Assembly (NCBI GenBank): GCA_002633005.1
Contig: NMRA01000167.1
Span: 747,124 to 779,352 of the forward strand
Origin: Phoronis australis
Taxonomy: Eukaryota > Phoronida > Phoronidae
Length of the DNA stretch: 32,229 bases
Direction: 5' to 3'
In this document: one piece after another, positions 21,111-32,028 of the stretch
Position numbering within the stretch: position 1 is the stretch's first letter
Layout of the letters: every line of letters starts with the position of its first letter
Notes under the pieces: model-generated
Told to the model about the DNA's origin: nothing
Database searches by the model: none
Seen by the model: the letters and a program-made list of their open reading frames with translations, nothing else
Program-made: the position numbers and the translations under genes

Positions 21111-22058
21111 TGGACTAATAGGCAAATAGTTCACGTAATTGAATTTCACTCCCACTCTTTGTGGCCACTTCTGAAATCAACTGTTTACATTGACTGCGTC
21201 TCGCACACAGCCACTCTCTGTTTCAACCAGAGTTATCACCACAAGTGCACATGCTGGCCACAGTCCTTCGTGAAGTATTACTACCCAGGCCTGTAGGGAC
21301 AAAAAATTAGGTGCTTACGAGGCAAATTTTACCACCAGCCCTTTCATATCACCACCACCTCAGCCCCACCGTTTTCCAGATGGGACCATTTTGTACCAAC
21401 TCCTCACGCCTGCCATAGGAGTGGGGCAAACACCGATGAGGCAGCCATGAGAACTTGAGTAGCCATGTTTCAACAAAGTTTCACGGTGAGAATGAGGCCT
21501 AAGAGCGACGCCGACGGATAGCTGGGAGTTGAGCTGTCTGACTCAAGTGACCTAGAGTTGTAAGCCGACAGCTCTCGCTAACTGAAGGCAGGGGAATAGG
21601 AATTGCGGTAGCGCACTCTTTGAGTAATGTTACGATATAACTGTAAGTTACACCGAGTGTATTCTCTCGGGTTCTACCAGAATTTGCTGTTATCAGTGGT
21701 TTCAATCGAGCCTGCTAAANGGTACTTCCGTAACTCACCGGCAATTTCCGTACCGTCCTTGACCTCGAGCGGCAACCGATGGACGTGCGCGGGGTTTTTT
21801 GTGAACATTTTTGTTCTTTGACTGCGAATTTCTTACGAAGTCGCCGGAACAGGACACTGTGAATGGTATTGGGAAAAAGAACAATTCTTCATGGTTTGTT
21901 GAACCTCTGTTTTGTGTAAATTTATTGAGTTTTATGTTTGCTATGGACGGCTGAAGTGAAGCACCCGTGGAATTTCTGGTCGGAAGTGTCATACCTTGTA
22001 GTATTATATGTAGTGTATTGGGGACGATCAGAAGCTGAGGACGCCTGTGATCGTTATA
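21111..22058. other. Non-coding, with an undetermined base; possible 5' LTR end
   Basis: No gene. A single N at 21720 again suggests a contig join. The bases just before the primer-binding site at 22059 should be the end of the gypsy 5' LTR, but neither its start nor a matching 3' LTR could be found. CpG-rich sequence at 21740-21800 could be LTR promoter or host DNA. Confidence 0.4.
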
Positions 22059-22071
22059 TGGTGTCAGGAGT
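22059..22071 (+). other. Primer-binding site, tRNA-Leu type
   Basis: TGGTGTCAGGAGT is complementary to the CCA-bearing 3' end of animal leucine tRNAs over 13 bases. It lies about 80 bases before the gag-like frame, as expected for reverse transcription priming. Confidence 0.75.
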
Positions 22072-22151
22072 TAGGAACTGGTTGTGCTGTTACTGTGAGT
22101 ACATGTATTTGTAAAAAAAGAACAAAAATAGGACTCAAATGAACATCGCAA

Positions 22152-22583
22152 GTGTACGACTTCCCGATTAACTTGCCCAAAAGTCATGGAGAAGTGGAAA
22201 TAGTTCTTCCGAATGTATTTGAAAGCTATCGGGTAATCCAAGAACCAGATGAAAGGAAAGTAGGATTTCTTCTCAATCAGATTAGGGACCAAGGTCGTGA
22301 AATATATCACAAACTTTCATTTCAAGGAGGGGGAGATCCAGATGACTACAGGATAGTTTTGGAGCAATTTGATACGCACTTCGGGAAACAAGATCTTCAG
22401 CTGATGCTACGAACACGAGAACAATTCTGTTGCCACATGAAAAGGGAGCCAAATCAATCGTTTTATTCATGGGTAACAGCGGTGAAGAATGAAGCTGCTG
22501 CACACAAATTCTCACAAGAGTTCATGCAAGAATCAGTAAGCGGCAAACTTGCATTCTTATGCGATGATGACAGCAAGCTGTAA
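22152..22583 (+). pseudogene. Gypsy gag remnant
   Basis: A frame of 143 codons with a retrotransposon gag signature: an acidic helical segment (DERKVGFLLNQIRDQG), a short-Q/D region (VLEQFDTHFGKQ) and a matrix-like part with EQFCCHMKREPNQSFYSW. It begins at GTG. A nearby ATG at 22139 reads in another frame, so the true start has been lost by a frameshift. It ends at a stop before any CCHC zinc knuckle, which is absent. Confidence 0.8.
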
Positions 22584-22671
22584 TTACATGACTGCACCCA
22601 GGGGGGCTCACAGGGGTTGAACTCCCTCCCTCCCCCCCATTTGGAAACGTGGGCAAAAAAGAGCCTAGGTT
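22584..22671 (+). other. G/C-run segment replacing zinc knuckle and protease
   Basis: Between gag and pol, where a zinc knuckle and aspartic protease should be, there are only about 90 bases with runs of G and C (GGGGGG near 22602, CCCTCCCTCCCCCCC near 22626). This points to a deletion with filler sequence or a nested insertion. Confidence 0.5.
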
Positions 22672-22914
22672 GTGCAGAATGCGTTGTGCTTGCTGTTAGG
22701 TTTGCCGGCTATTCGGAAGAACGGCTTACTGGACACAGTACCAGGAATATTTCTAGTTCGTGATATGACAATAAGAGCTGTTGACATTTTGGTGGACGAT
22801 GAACCAGTCTCGAAGCAAAAAATAGTACGGAAGTTTTCAATGTTGTTTAGAAGTTTAGGAAAACTGTCTGGGGAATACAAGACATGTCTCAAATACGCAA
22901 AGCCATATTGTTAG
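22672..22914 (+). pseudogene. Gypsy protease-RT linker remnant
   Basis: 80 codons. The start (LLGLPAIRKNGLL) matches the end of a retroviral-type protease region. The end (FRSLGKLSGEYKTCLK) is the conserved lead-in to gypsy reverse transcriptase. Sequence after the stop, to about 23095, continues the RT fingers region in other frames with several stops. Confidence 0.7.
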
Positions 22915-23099
22915 TCCTCGCCTTGATGAGTATCATTGCCGCTACAGCAGAAAATCCAAGACAACTTAGACGAATGAGCAAAATTTGGTGTCATTCAATC
23001 CATCGATGAAGCAACTGATTGGTGTTCGTCAATAGTCGTGGTATAAAAGCCAAATAAGATGTCAAGATTTGCGTTGAACTGACCAAGCTTATTGCAGCT

Positions 23100-23435
23100 G
23101 TGAAACGTGAGATTCATCCAATGCCGAACGTGGAGGAAACGGTTGTTAAGCTTTCCGTAGGAACTGTGTTCTCGAATCTAGATGCCAATTGCGGTTTCCA
23201 CCAGGTGCCTCTGAGTGAAGATAGAGCAAAGCTGACGACCATCATAACTCCATCGGGCAGATACGTTTCGCAAACTTTGCTATCGTATTTACTCTGCACC
23301 AGAGTTTTCCAGGAACGCGTGGACCAGGAACTCGCTGGATTTAGTGGCGTAGTTTGTCGTATGGATGACATCCTAGTATTTGGTGCAACACAAGACGAAC
23401 ACGTCACAAGACTTAACGCTGGAACGGTTTTCTGA
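23100..23435 (+). pseudogene. Gypsy reverse transcriptase core remnant
   Basis: 111 codons with motif A (LDANCGFHQV, 23178-23207) and a motif C that reads CRMDDILVFG. The usual Y/V before MDD is arginine (23358-23369). Motif B, normally with a conserved F-G and S/A-P, is scrambled to LLSYLLCTRVFQ. The two catalytic aspartates remain, but the frame is broken on both sides, so no active enzyme is expected. Confidence 0.85.
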
Positions 23436-24130
23436 GATTGAGTTGACCCTGAATGTGAACAAATGATCGTTTTCGCAGTCAAAACTAGAATATTTGGGCT
23501 AAGTTATTGACGGTCAAGGCATCCGTAAAGATCCCGAGAAAACAGCAGCAATTTGTAGCATCTGAGCTACAAGACGTTCACGAATTTAGAACTTCTTGGC
23601 ATGGTGAACCAACAGATGAAGTTTTGTGCACACACCTTACAGATCTAACGGAACCAATAAGAGAGTTGTTGAAGTCCAAAGCAGCTGGGACGTGGCACAC
23701 GCACTACAAAGATGCTTTCGCCAAACTGGAATTGGATTCAGATCGCATTCTCATTCTCTACGGTACTTACAAAGAAACTGTTGTTTCCGCAAATGCCTGA
23801 TTCAAAATCAGCCGAGTTAGCACATGTAAGTCGTGCAATGACTGCGACTGAACGTTGACATGCGCAGATCGAAAACGAGGCGGTGACGTGGGCTACAGAG
23901 CACTGGTCTAGCTGAGATGCTCAGAGGGATGCAATCCAATGTGGAAACAGATCACAAGCCAACGAATACAATGGATGATCTACAAATCAGAATATAAAGG
24001 TTTCGAATACGCTTGATAAGATTTACATTTGGTATTACGCACTTACCGGTAAAACTTCTGATTACTGAAGATGCGTTGTCACGAACAGCCTTCACCGAAG
24101 ATAATCCAAACATCACTGAAATTGATAAGT
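23436..24130 (+). pseudogene. Gypsy RT-connection and RNase H remnant
   Basis: A conserved thumb/connection motif (GQGIRKDPEKTAAI) is followed by a stop. The frame at 23507-23800 contains the LTEPIRELLKSK motif. RNase H shows as SRAMTATER, then a stop, then QIENEA and WATEHW at about 23820-23915, and as ETDHKP near 23945. DALSRT near 24070 marks the RNase H-integrase linker. At least three stops or frameshifts interrupt it. Confidence 0.75.
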
Positions 24131-24346
24131 CTTAGCTTTCAAGGAGCCAGAATGTTGTGTGTGACCGGTATTAGTCAATCTGCTTGCATCTGACAAACGG
24201 TTGGATGAGATCCGAGATCGGATTCGTTTAGACGACATCTTGAATACTGTCGTGTATTAAACACAGCAAGGGTGGAACAAAGCGGACATGAATAGACAGA
24301 TGACGAAGTATTACGCGGAGCTTTCAGCTACGTAGATGACCTGCTG

Positions 24347-24529
24347 TTGAAAGAAAAGGGTCTGGATATCCCTATAAACTTGCGTGAGGACACACTGCGA
24401 CGCCTCCATGACTGCCATCAAAGTATAACCAAGATGAGACAAAATATAGCATGTTCAATGTGGTGGCCTGGCGTATTGACAGACATCGGGAAAATCTCCC
24501 GTAACTGCAATACGTGTCAGAGATCCTGA
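24347..24529 (+). pseudogene. Gypsy integrase zinc-finger remnant
   Basis: 60 codons with the integrase HHCC finger intact: histidines at 24407-24409 and 24416-24418, cysteines at 24506-24508 and 24515-24517, and the usual MWWPG-type motif between. The frame ends at a TGA just after the second cysteine. Confidence 0.85.
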
Positions 24530-24599
24530 CAGAAAAGAATTGAACCGATGTAAGGAACAGAGTTACCTGACAAATCGTGGTCAAGTGTTGGCACCGACT

Positions 24600-25028
24600 C
24601 CTTCCATATAACAACATCATACTTACCTTCTAGCAGTTGATTACTACGCAAGAGAAATCAAGGTGATCAGTGTGACACGTAATGTGAACATCACTGAGAC
24701 GGTCGACGAGCTGAAGAAGGTCTTTAGCCAACATGGCGTCCTAGGTGTTCTGTTTTCCGATATTAGGTCTTAATTCAACTCACAGCGGTTCTTGAGTTTT
24801 GCCAATTTGTGGAGATTTGAGCGCACAACGTCATCACCAAAATACCCTCAGTCAATTGGTGATGAGGATGAAAGAGCAGTACAGACCATTAAGTTGGCCT
24901 CCTACAGAAGCGAGGATGAACATTTTGCACTCTTGACATACAGGAACACTCCATTGGCTAATGGATACTCTCCTAGCAAGTTGAGCATGGGTACGAGATT
25001 GAAAACAAGAGTACTCTGCCATCCATAG
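24600..25028 (+). pseudogene. Gypsy integrase catalytic-core remnant
   Basis: The D,D,E catalytic residues can be located across frames: D in LAVDYYAR (24639-24641), D in VLFSDI (24759-24761) and E in DEDERAVQTIK (24870-24872). A stop follows the second aspartate (near 24771), and the usual NGPQ after it is lost. The last frame (24792-25028) ends with LLTYRNTPLANGYSPSKL, the conserved end of K02A2.6-like integrases. Confidence 0.85.
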
Positions 25029-25654
25029 CTCTTGAATCCATCTGGCTCAGACTCAGACGTTGTTAGAAAACAAGAGGGGAAGGAGATGGCTGGCAACTGC
25101 ACCAGACTACTCCAGGTCACAGAACCCGACTTCATAATTAAGTCATGGGAGTCGTGTGTGGATCCCTGATCTACCTTCAGATGGTCGCGTGGTCAGTTAC
25201 AACGATCCACGTTAGCTCCAAATGGGACTTCCAATGGCACTGTGAGTGGGAACCGCGCAACTCTCCGGAAGTTACCATCTGAGCGACTAAGTGAATCGTC
25301 GTCCGAACAATCACCTCATACGCCCTCCATTGAACCACAGGAGTTGAGGAGAAGCAAGAGAGTGACGTAAAACAACGCGACTCATAGTTTCAGATGTCTA
25401 TCTTTTCTGGACTATCCACGGCTATAAGGGTTGCTACGGTTTAACTCTGACGCCTGTAAATTATTGTGGAACAAGTGCACCCCCGTTTCCTACAGCCCTG
25501 CATGCACCGCAGCGTCGTCTTGACGACATTATAGGCCCCCTGGCTCCTCAGAGCATAACTGCTCACAGCCGTAAAATGTACAACTGTTTACAAACAAGTC
25601 CACGTGTACCAATATCAAAGACCCTTGGAACAGCTGTCCCCAATATGAAACAGC
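25029..25654. other. Integrase tail fading into unassigned DNA
   Basis: To about 25370 the codons still resemble a gypsy integrase tail (basic, with RVWIPDLPSDG and ELRRSKRV). From 25400 to 25654 nothing is recognised, and there is no copy of the 5' LTR end. Confidence 0.45.
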
Positions 25655-26275
25655 AAAGGTTCTTAAACAAATACCTTTTTCCGCGTTAATGTGTTCTTAT
25701 TCAACGCGTACTGTTACTCAATCAACGAGTAGTATTGTTTTAACACGTTGAATTAGTTATTCGCTGTGTCTCGTCATAGGCAAGTTTTTTTTCGCCGCGA
25801 GGAGGTAACGCAGACGAAATATGGCCGTGGGGGAGCAAAATCTTCGAAATTGGCCTTGCACAGATGCAGAAAGTCTTCTGTCATTATGAGATTCGAAAGC
25901 ACGGGCGTGATTGGACTGTATGAACTGATTAAAAGTATGCGCTTAAATAGGCCATTCTGTGGCTTGAATAAGAACACAAAGGTATTCCGTTAACAACCAT
26001 CTCGGCTCGTTGACAACGCGTTTAAATACCTTGGTGTGAAACGCCAAATGGTTCTTAAACGAGTACCTTTCAGTGCGGTGAAATATGCTTACTCAACGCG
26101 TAGTTTTGCTTCATCAGCGCGTGCTTTTACTACTTAAACGATCATCGTTCAGCTCTTATTCAACGCGTATACTTTTGCTCAACCAACGCGTAATTTTACT
26201 TAATTGATGTGTAGTTTTGCTTATTCAACAGGTGTTTTTAGTTGTTAAACGATTACCGTTCTGCTCTTGACTACC
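25655..26275. repeat. Array of ACGCGT-containing short repeats
   Basis: CAACGCGT occurs at about 25702, 26014, 26094, 26161 and 26184, with near-copies (CAACGAGT, ATCAGCGCGT, TTGATGTGT) at 20-25 bp spacing and TTTTGCTT or TTTTACTT between. Larger blocks also repeat: GGTTCTTAAAC...TACCTTT at about 25658 and 26050, and TTAAACGAT..CGTTC.GCTCTT at about 26134 and 26244. Such clustered subterminal motifs are typical of non-autonomous DNA transposons, but no terminal inverted repeats were found. Confidence 0.7.
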
Positions 26276-28354
26276 AACATACACATTGCTTTACAGAGGG
26301 GGACTGCGTTCGTCAAATCCTCCCTATAACAATACCGTGATCACTTACATGTACATCAAAGGCTTTTGTGACCTCCGCTCTTTGGTATCTGCATTCTGAC
26401 TAGTAATCCATATGAACGTCAGAGGGGGTTCTTGAGACCGGAAATAGAACTGAAGCACACCTGTGCAAGTACATGTAGATATTATACCTGATTACAATTA
26501 AATCCGATTATACCTGAAGGAAAGACAAATCACCGTCAACCCATTATAAAAAGCACTCAAAAAAGATGGCAAAAAACATCCACGTAAATAATTTATGGTA
26601 CTCGTTATCCCCTGATGACAGGCATAAGCGTTAATGCTTAAAAGAGCTGATATATTGTTGAAGAAGAGCAAAAATAAGGCTGCGTGTCGCGGTTACAAAG
26701 ACATCAGCAATAACAATAATGGTGTGTGGATATGGGTTTCCAAGTACGTGAACAAGGCTTCGATGTCTTAAGGGGAAAACTATGTGATTAACAAAGAAAC
26801 CATAGGGTCAATGGACGAGATACTCTTCGCAAACAAATTGAGATTATTACTATCAGAGATTTTCGGGCAATTTCAAACGATAGACTCGTGTAACGCTTTT
26901 GTAGGCCGTTGGCCGTAGCTAAAGTCTTTTCACCCTGTGACCATGTCAGGGGACAACTTATTTTTTCTGTGTAGCTACATACAACTTCAAACATTTGATA
27001 TCAATAAAATCCTCTTATTTTAAGTCGCACGATTTTTGTAGAAATGCAGATTTTATGCCCTACGCTGTATGCTGCGTCTGTAAGTAAAGAAATGAAAGTT
27101 AAATTTGGTCTTTTACATATACACTCATAAAACGGGTCTCATAATATTTCTTACTGAATTAAATTTTCGTTACTCAAGTCACCTTAAGTGTGTACATGCG
27201 AATTAGCAATTTTGGGGATAGGCAATATCAATAAAACTAATCTAAAGAGTTTTAGTCAGTTCCGGATGGTTTCGACGTTCTTGTTGGTAACGGAAATTGA
27301 ATACTATTACGTTAGGGAATATCGAGAGGTTATATGTATGAGGGTAAAAGGACTGATTCGATTTTCGGTGTTTAACGAGCTAATCACCACAATAAGTCGG
27401 CAACATTAAATTTGTAAAATACAATAATGACCAAACTTGCAAGATATTTTCATTGATGTTGAAAACAACTTTTCTAACTGCATCTTTGAGTGCAAGTGTA
27501 GTTTTGTTTCCTGTTTAGGTGCATTCCGCGATATTCATTATGTGACACGAAAGACATTTTGATTTTTAAGATATCAACTTAAAAATAGTGGGGCGTCACA
27601 GCTACAAGAAATGTATAACTCACTTCGTGTTGGTGTTTAGGGTATCAATTTTTTTTAACGTGGCGCATTTTCACTACCTTACAATGCTTCTTAATTAGCG
27701 CAATGGACGTAACCAAAACCCTGCAAGCAATTTGCTAACGGTAATTCATCTTAAAAATCTGTTTCGTTTTTCGTATTCTGGAACAAACATTTGCATTACA
27801 AGTGGCTACGATGCGGTAACATCAAGTCTATGTAAAATACTCTGGGCGATTTTACAAATCTATTTGCATACCAGACGTGTCTGTGACATTTGTAAAACAT
27901 AAGAATTTGCATTATACAGAGATATAATAGCCGTTTGTATGCGAAACGGCACAACGTTACCAATATGAACAACCTTAATGTCTAATGGGGTGCGGGTAGT
28001 GTAATGGAAGTGTTTCAAAAATATGCTTAGCTTAATATCCGGTAAATGACGATTTTTTAAAGTGCTCAGAAGTATACAAAGATTTTTTCAATTGTAAAAA
28101 TGTCATTTTATAGCTAAATAAATTGTCGTAATATCTTTAGAAGATACTTCCAGAATAAAAGGGACCGGGTTCTTAATGAGAACCACTGTTGGCAGTTGCC
28201 GATGACTTTTATAATCATGTCCCTTACACTAATTAAACCAGTTTTTTGTTCTTATAACCATGGATGCTCTGCAATGTAGGGCTAACTTGTGAAGCTGTGA
28301 CAAACATAATTCAGCACATGAGCTCCTCCTATCTAAAACTGCTATTCCACCAGG
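26276..28354. other. Mostly non-coding
   Basis: No supported gene. Around 26612-26644 a CTGATGA is followed by a six-pair hairpin, a weak hammerhead-like remnant. 27266-27370 resembles 14355-14460. Frames at 26788-26994 and 27188-27409 show no domain. Confidence 0.4.
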
Positions 28355-28359
28355 TTGAG

Positions 28360-28440
28360 ACAGTGTGGCTCATTGGGTTTCAGCTTCGGGCTCCTGTTTG
28401 GGAGACCCTGGTTCGAATCCTGACCTTGAGTTGACAATCG
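28360..28440 (+). mobile_element. tRNA-derived SINE head
   Basis: A box TGGCTCATTGG (28366-28376) and a perfect B box GGTTCGAATCC (28410-28420) at SINE-like spacing. The T-stem and acceptor stem do not pair, so this is not a functional tRNA. It is a different family from the element at 8274, with a different anticodon-region sequence and no inverted arms. The 3' body and end are not clear; the overlapping minus-strand frame is spurious. Confidence 0.7.
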
Positions 28441-29656
28441 AGCATTGCACAAAGGTGCCTGTCCTACTCCCCTGAGCTCGGTCCCACTAGTTAATGTACA
28501 TGCATGTAAGGGAGTGCGTGAGAAACTGGACATAATGCAGAGCGATTACTTGGGCTGTGCTAATGCCTTAATAGTGATTCTTTTGATTCTTGCCATTTCA
28601 CAGCCTGTTACTAGAATAATTAAGGAATTTGAGTATAGGTATTGTGATAACAATTTACACAAGGCATCAATGCTCCTCTACAGATTTGAAAAGTCTCTAG
28701 GAAGGCCAACGACATATTTGCATCTCTTTATGAATTGCCAAGTATAGAGCCTGAATTCCTCTAACATTTCATTTTCGACATCACTACTGTATCGCCGCAG
28801 CATTAAACCCATGGACGTCTGTGCAGAACTGCACTTATATGCGAAAAGTAGGCGCATGCGCCAATACGCGAAGCATTTGGGTAAAGAAGCCTATGCAGTA
28901 TTATGTTGAATATAGGCCAAGGGCCTTAAGGCGCGGCAATTGAATACTGTAATACACAACTATTTACCAATGAAATTTCTTGAAAATACACCAAGGAACT
29001 CAAAAGATACACTGTCGAACGTGAAAACTTTCATCAGTAGGCACAGCGGTAGTCAAAACATATGCGCTTACATGTATGTGCAAATTATTGTATGGGCTCA
29101 TGCTTAGGGACATTACCTGGGTAAGAAAGTCCAGGAAAAAGGCCTAAATGCGCGGCAATACGGTACTAAAATATGTTGTGGGTGCTCATTATGGTGATGT
29201 CCCCCTGGTAGACCTATCAATCATTAATTTCCTAAAATTTACTAAAGGCGCCCTAAGCGGCATCTACAAATTAAGTAAAAGACAATTATAATATTGAGGG
29301 GAGCACTGTGCCCTTATTTAGGAGACCTGCATTCGTTTCAAAGTTTTTTGATGTCGTTTTTGCGGCTAAACATGATTTCCTGCTAGGAACTAAGTTCGGG
29401 TCGATCGTTCTTGTGAATAAAAGGATTTTCACTCGCTATTTTGCTTTTTCGTGACCGTCTTGCCTCCTATCAAAATTTCATCTTCATAATAGGAAAAGAG
29501 GGCGAGAAGAGTTTTACTGGGCGTATTTACTCTGCCAGTCCAAAGAACATTGAACTTTTCGGTCTACAAACATTACTCCTCCGTGTACCCTGTCCAACAT
29601 CGTTAAGTACATGCGAGCAGTACAGGGTTAGGTGCTGGATACGTTAAAAGACCGTT
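28441..29656. other. Non-coding; possible SINE body and Penelope leader
   Basis: 28441-28540 may be the SINE body. A 100-codon plus-strand frame at 28445-28747 overlaps it and shows no domain apart from a chance hydrophobic stretch. 29200-29656 is likely the 5' leader of the Penelope element; GAAACGTC (29668-29675) at its coding start is a possible hammerhead fragment. Confidence 0.4.
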
Positions 29657-30130
29657 ATGGACCGACCGAAACGTCGTGACAGTGTAAATAGACAAGAGGT
29701 CGGTGTAAGTAGAACAAGAGATTTTAATAATAGTTGTAACACGCCACCACCTCTGAGCGGTTTTATAAAGTCATTATGCGACCGGTATGTTCACGAAGCA
29801 GTAACCGCATTCAGACACTTAGAGAAGGCACAGTTTCAACCGTGTAGGGAACACAACAGCCTAGCATTGCTAATGCGATTTAGAGATAACCATGTCAATC
29901 CAAAGGACTTCACACGAAAAGTTTTAACTTAAAACAAGTCCAGCCAAAGGGCAAGACGTATTTGTAAACATACCTCTTTAGTATTAATGAGGGAGCAAAT
30001 TGACTACCACAGACACCAGAAACGGGTCACAACAGTTAAAATCATTCAAATCAAGCACTGTCTTGAAACCATGCTCCATGTAGAGGACTATCAACGGTTG
30101 GAAAATGCAGTATCGAGATCAAGAGACAAC
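29657..30130 (+). pseudogene. Penelope N-terminal region
   Basis: It starts at ATG 29657. The first 91 codons contain the conserved helical part (AFRHLEKAQFQPCREHNSL) that precedes RT in Penelope proteins. After the stop at 29930-29932 the same frame continues in recognisable form (REQIDYHRHQKRV, EDYQRLENAVSRSRD) to another stop near 30150, where the reading frame must shift to connect to the RT part. Confidence 0.75.
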
Positions 30131-30201
30131 TACAACAGACAGATCAGGTCCTGAAATTCAACAAGCTGAAAGGAGAACAACAACCCAGGGAAAGACCTCT
30201 T

Positions 30202-30624
30202 ATGCAAGGCGTGGTTGTGAATAAATCAAGCAGAGAACTGACAGTTGCCGAATCCCAACTTCTGTCCAAAGGTCTGAACTATGCCATCCGACTGAAAAGA
30301 ATGCCAACAATAGATGTTGTAGCCATCATTGAAGCAGCCACCACTAAGCTACCAACTGCTGACAGGGAAACCATACGTGTTAAGTGTAGAGAATCAATCA
30401 CCAAAGCCAAAATGCCAAGAAACAACTTAAACAGGAATGAAGAGATGGCCCTAGGTAGCCTATCACGGGATGAAAACATCATCATCCAACAAGCTGACAA
30501 AGGCAATGCAACAGTAGTAATTAATAAGGATGACTACGACAGGAAGATGACTGATCTACTATCTAGTGGGCAGTACAAGAAAGTAAAACTTGAAGTGACC
30601 AAGAGCATGGAAAGGAAAATCTAA
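30202..30624 (+). pseudogene. Penelope RT, N-terminal part
   Basis: 140 codons. VVVNKSSRELTVAESQLLSKG is the typical Penelope lead-in. QADKGNATVVINKDDY (from 30490) is the conserved DKG motif region of Penelope RTs. A premature TAA at 30622-30624 ends the frame, but downstream sequence continues in the same frame, so only a point mutation separates them. Confidence 0.9.
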
Positions 30625-30705
30625 TCACTACTGAAAACTGTAGAAGGCTCGTTACCATGCGACACACTCCAGAGAATCAACCCAAACAACACAAAAGCCC
30701 CGCAC

Positions 30706-31170
30706 ATGTATGGTAAACCTAAGATACACAAACCTGGTATGCCAATGAGACCAATTATAAGCAACATTGATTGTCCCTGCCACCAACTAGCTAGATTCCT
30801 TAACAACATCTTTTTCCCACTAGTTGGGAAAACTGACTCGTACGTAAAGGACTCGAAGCATTTCGTGTCAACGTTGTCATCAGTCAGCATTACACCAAAT
30901 GACACCATGGTGAGCTTTGATGTCGATAGCCTATTCACAAGTGTACCAACATCAGAGGTTCTCCCATTACTCAAGTCAAAATTAGAACATGACCGCAAAC
31001 CATCAGAGGATGAAAACCTCTCAATAGGCTCCATTCTGGAATTAGTGACATTCTGCGTCAATACCACCTATTTTCAATATCAAGACAAATTCTACGTGCA
31101 GACACAAGGAATTGCAATGGGTTCACCACTATCACCAGTCTTAGCTAACTTGTACATGGAGTGGTTCTAA
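30706..31170 (+). pseudogene. Penelope RT, palm motifs A and B
   Basis: 155 codons with YGKPKIHKPGMPMRPIIS (the Penelope RT signature), motif A as SFDVDSLFTSVP (catalytic D at 30919-30921) and motif B as QGIAMGSPLSPVLANLY. It stops at 31168-31170 in the middle of the domain. The next frame, from 31207, is in register with it. Confidence 0.93.
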
Positions 31171-31206
31171 TAAACAGCTCTCAGCTCAGCTATTAGACCA
31201 CCGAAG

Positions 31207-31617
31207 GTGTGGAAACGATACGTTGACGACACATTCACAATGTTCAGCCAAGACTCTGAAAATCCATCAGAGTTCCTTGACCATCTGAACAGCATAGCGC
31301 CTACAATTAGATTCACAATGGAAGAAAAAACAAATAACAGTCTCCCATTCCTAAACGTTCTAGTGACTCGTGTTGAAGAACAGTTAACAACGCCAGTCTA
31401 CTATAAGAAGACCCACACAGGACGACACCTCGACTTCAACTCCAAAAACACCAAAGGAGTCAAAAGGGGTATAATCAAATGCCTTGCATCAAGATCAAAA
31501 GAACTCTGCTGTGATACAGTACGACAAGCAGAAATGACCTGCCTGACAGAGACATTCAAAAGAAATGGCTACCCAAGATTTCATCAAGTCGGCTTTAACA
31601 TCGCAGCGAAAAGATAA
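31207..31617 (+). pseudogene. Penelope RT motif C and thumb
   Basis: 136 codons. KRYVDDTF carries the YVDD catalytic box (31219-31230). LPFLNVLVTR and YKKTHTGRHLDFNS follow, typical of the post-catalytic region. The frame ends at 31617 because of a frameshift; the linker continues in another frame at 31565-31849 (EITKNLGHIWKKF). Confidence 0.92.
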
Positions 31618-31797
31618 AGTGGCAGAAGAACGCCCACTGCAGACTACATGTATGTGCTTACCATATATATCCGAAATAACCAAGAACCTAGGACACATAT
31701 GGAAAAAATTTAAAATAAGAACAGTATACCGCAGCTCAGATACACTGCGTCGGCAACTGACAAAAGTCAAACCAAGAACTGACATGGGGAAAAAGAA

Positions 31798-32028
31798 AAT
31801 GTCATCTATGAAATCCCATGTGATGAATCATATATCGGTGAAACATTAAGACCACTGGAGACGAGAATTGCTGAACATAAGAGGTGTTGTAGAGAGGGTA
31901 ATACATCTCTAGGAGTAGCAGAACACATGTGGTCGAAACAACACAATATCCAGTGGAATAACATCCGAATACTTGACAGTGAAACAGGTTGGACCAAGCC
32001 TGAGAGAAAGATCGAGGAAGCCATGTAA
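31798..32028 (+). pseudogene. Penelope GIY-YIG endonuclease remnant
   Basis: In the same frame as the RT: VIYEIPCD, then SYIGETLRPLETRIAEHKR, with the GIY-equivalent IYE (31804-31812), YIG (31831-31839), the catalytic-type arginine of ETRIAEH and a late glutamate in ERKIEEAM. The spacer between PCD and YIG is shorter than usual and lacks the second cysteine of the zinc-binding CCHH set. A TAA at 32026-32028 cuts the last module, which continues readable to about 32095 (WLSLLRKML). Confidence 0.85.

Larger units (their letters stand above)
22059..25400 (+). mobile_element. Degenerate Ty3/gypsy retrotransposon
   Basis: The parts are in Ty3/gypsy order: primer-binding site, gag, reverse transcriptase, RNase H, integrase zinc finger, integrase core and tail. 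Frames change repeatedly and stops are frequent, so the copy is dead. It most resembles the K02A2.6-like group common in marine invertebrates. The zinc knuckle, most of the protease and part of the RT/RNase H connection are missing or unreadable, and no 3' LTR was found, which suggests 3' truncation or strong decay. The 3' limit near 25400 is approximate, set where integrase-tail-like codons fade. Confidence 0.88.

Noticed and set aside
21531-21574. 8-bp inverted repeat GAGCTGTC/GACAGCTC
   Set aside because: Too short, with an unpaired 28-base loop; no element or RNA fold supports it.
28360-28440. Functional tRNA gene
   Set aside because: The B box is perfect, but T-stem and acceptor pairing fails, fitting a SINE head.
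29441-29647. 68-codon plus-strand frame before the Penelope element
   Set aside because: No similarity to Penelope proteins; more likely leader sequence.
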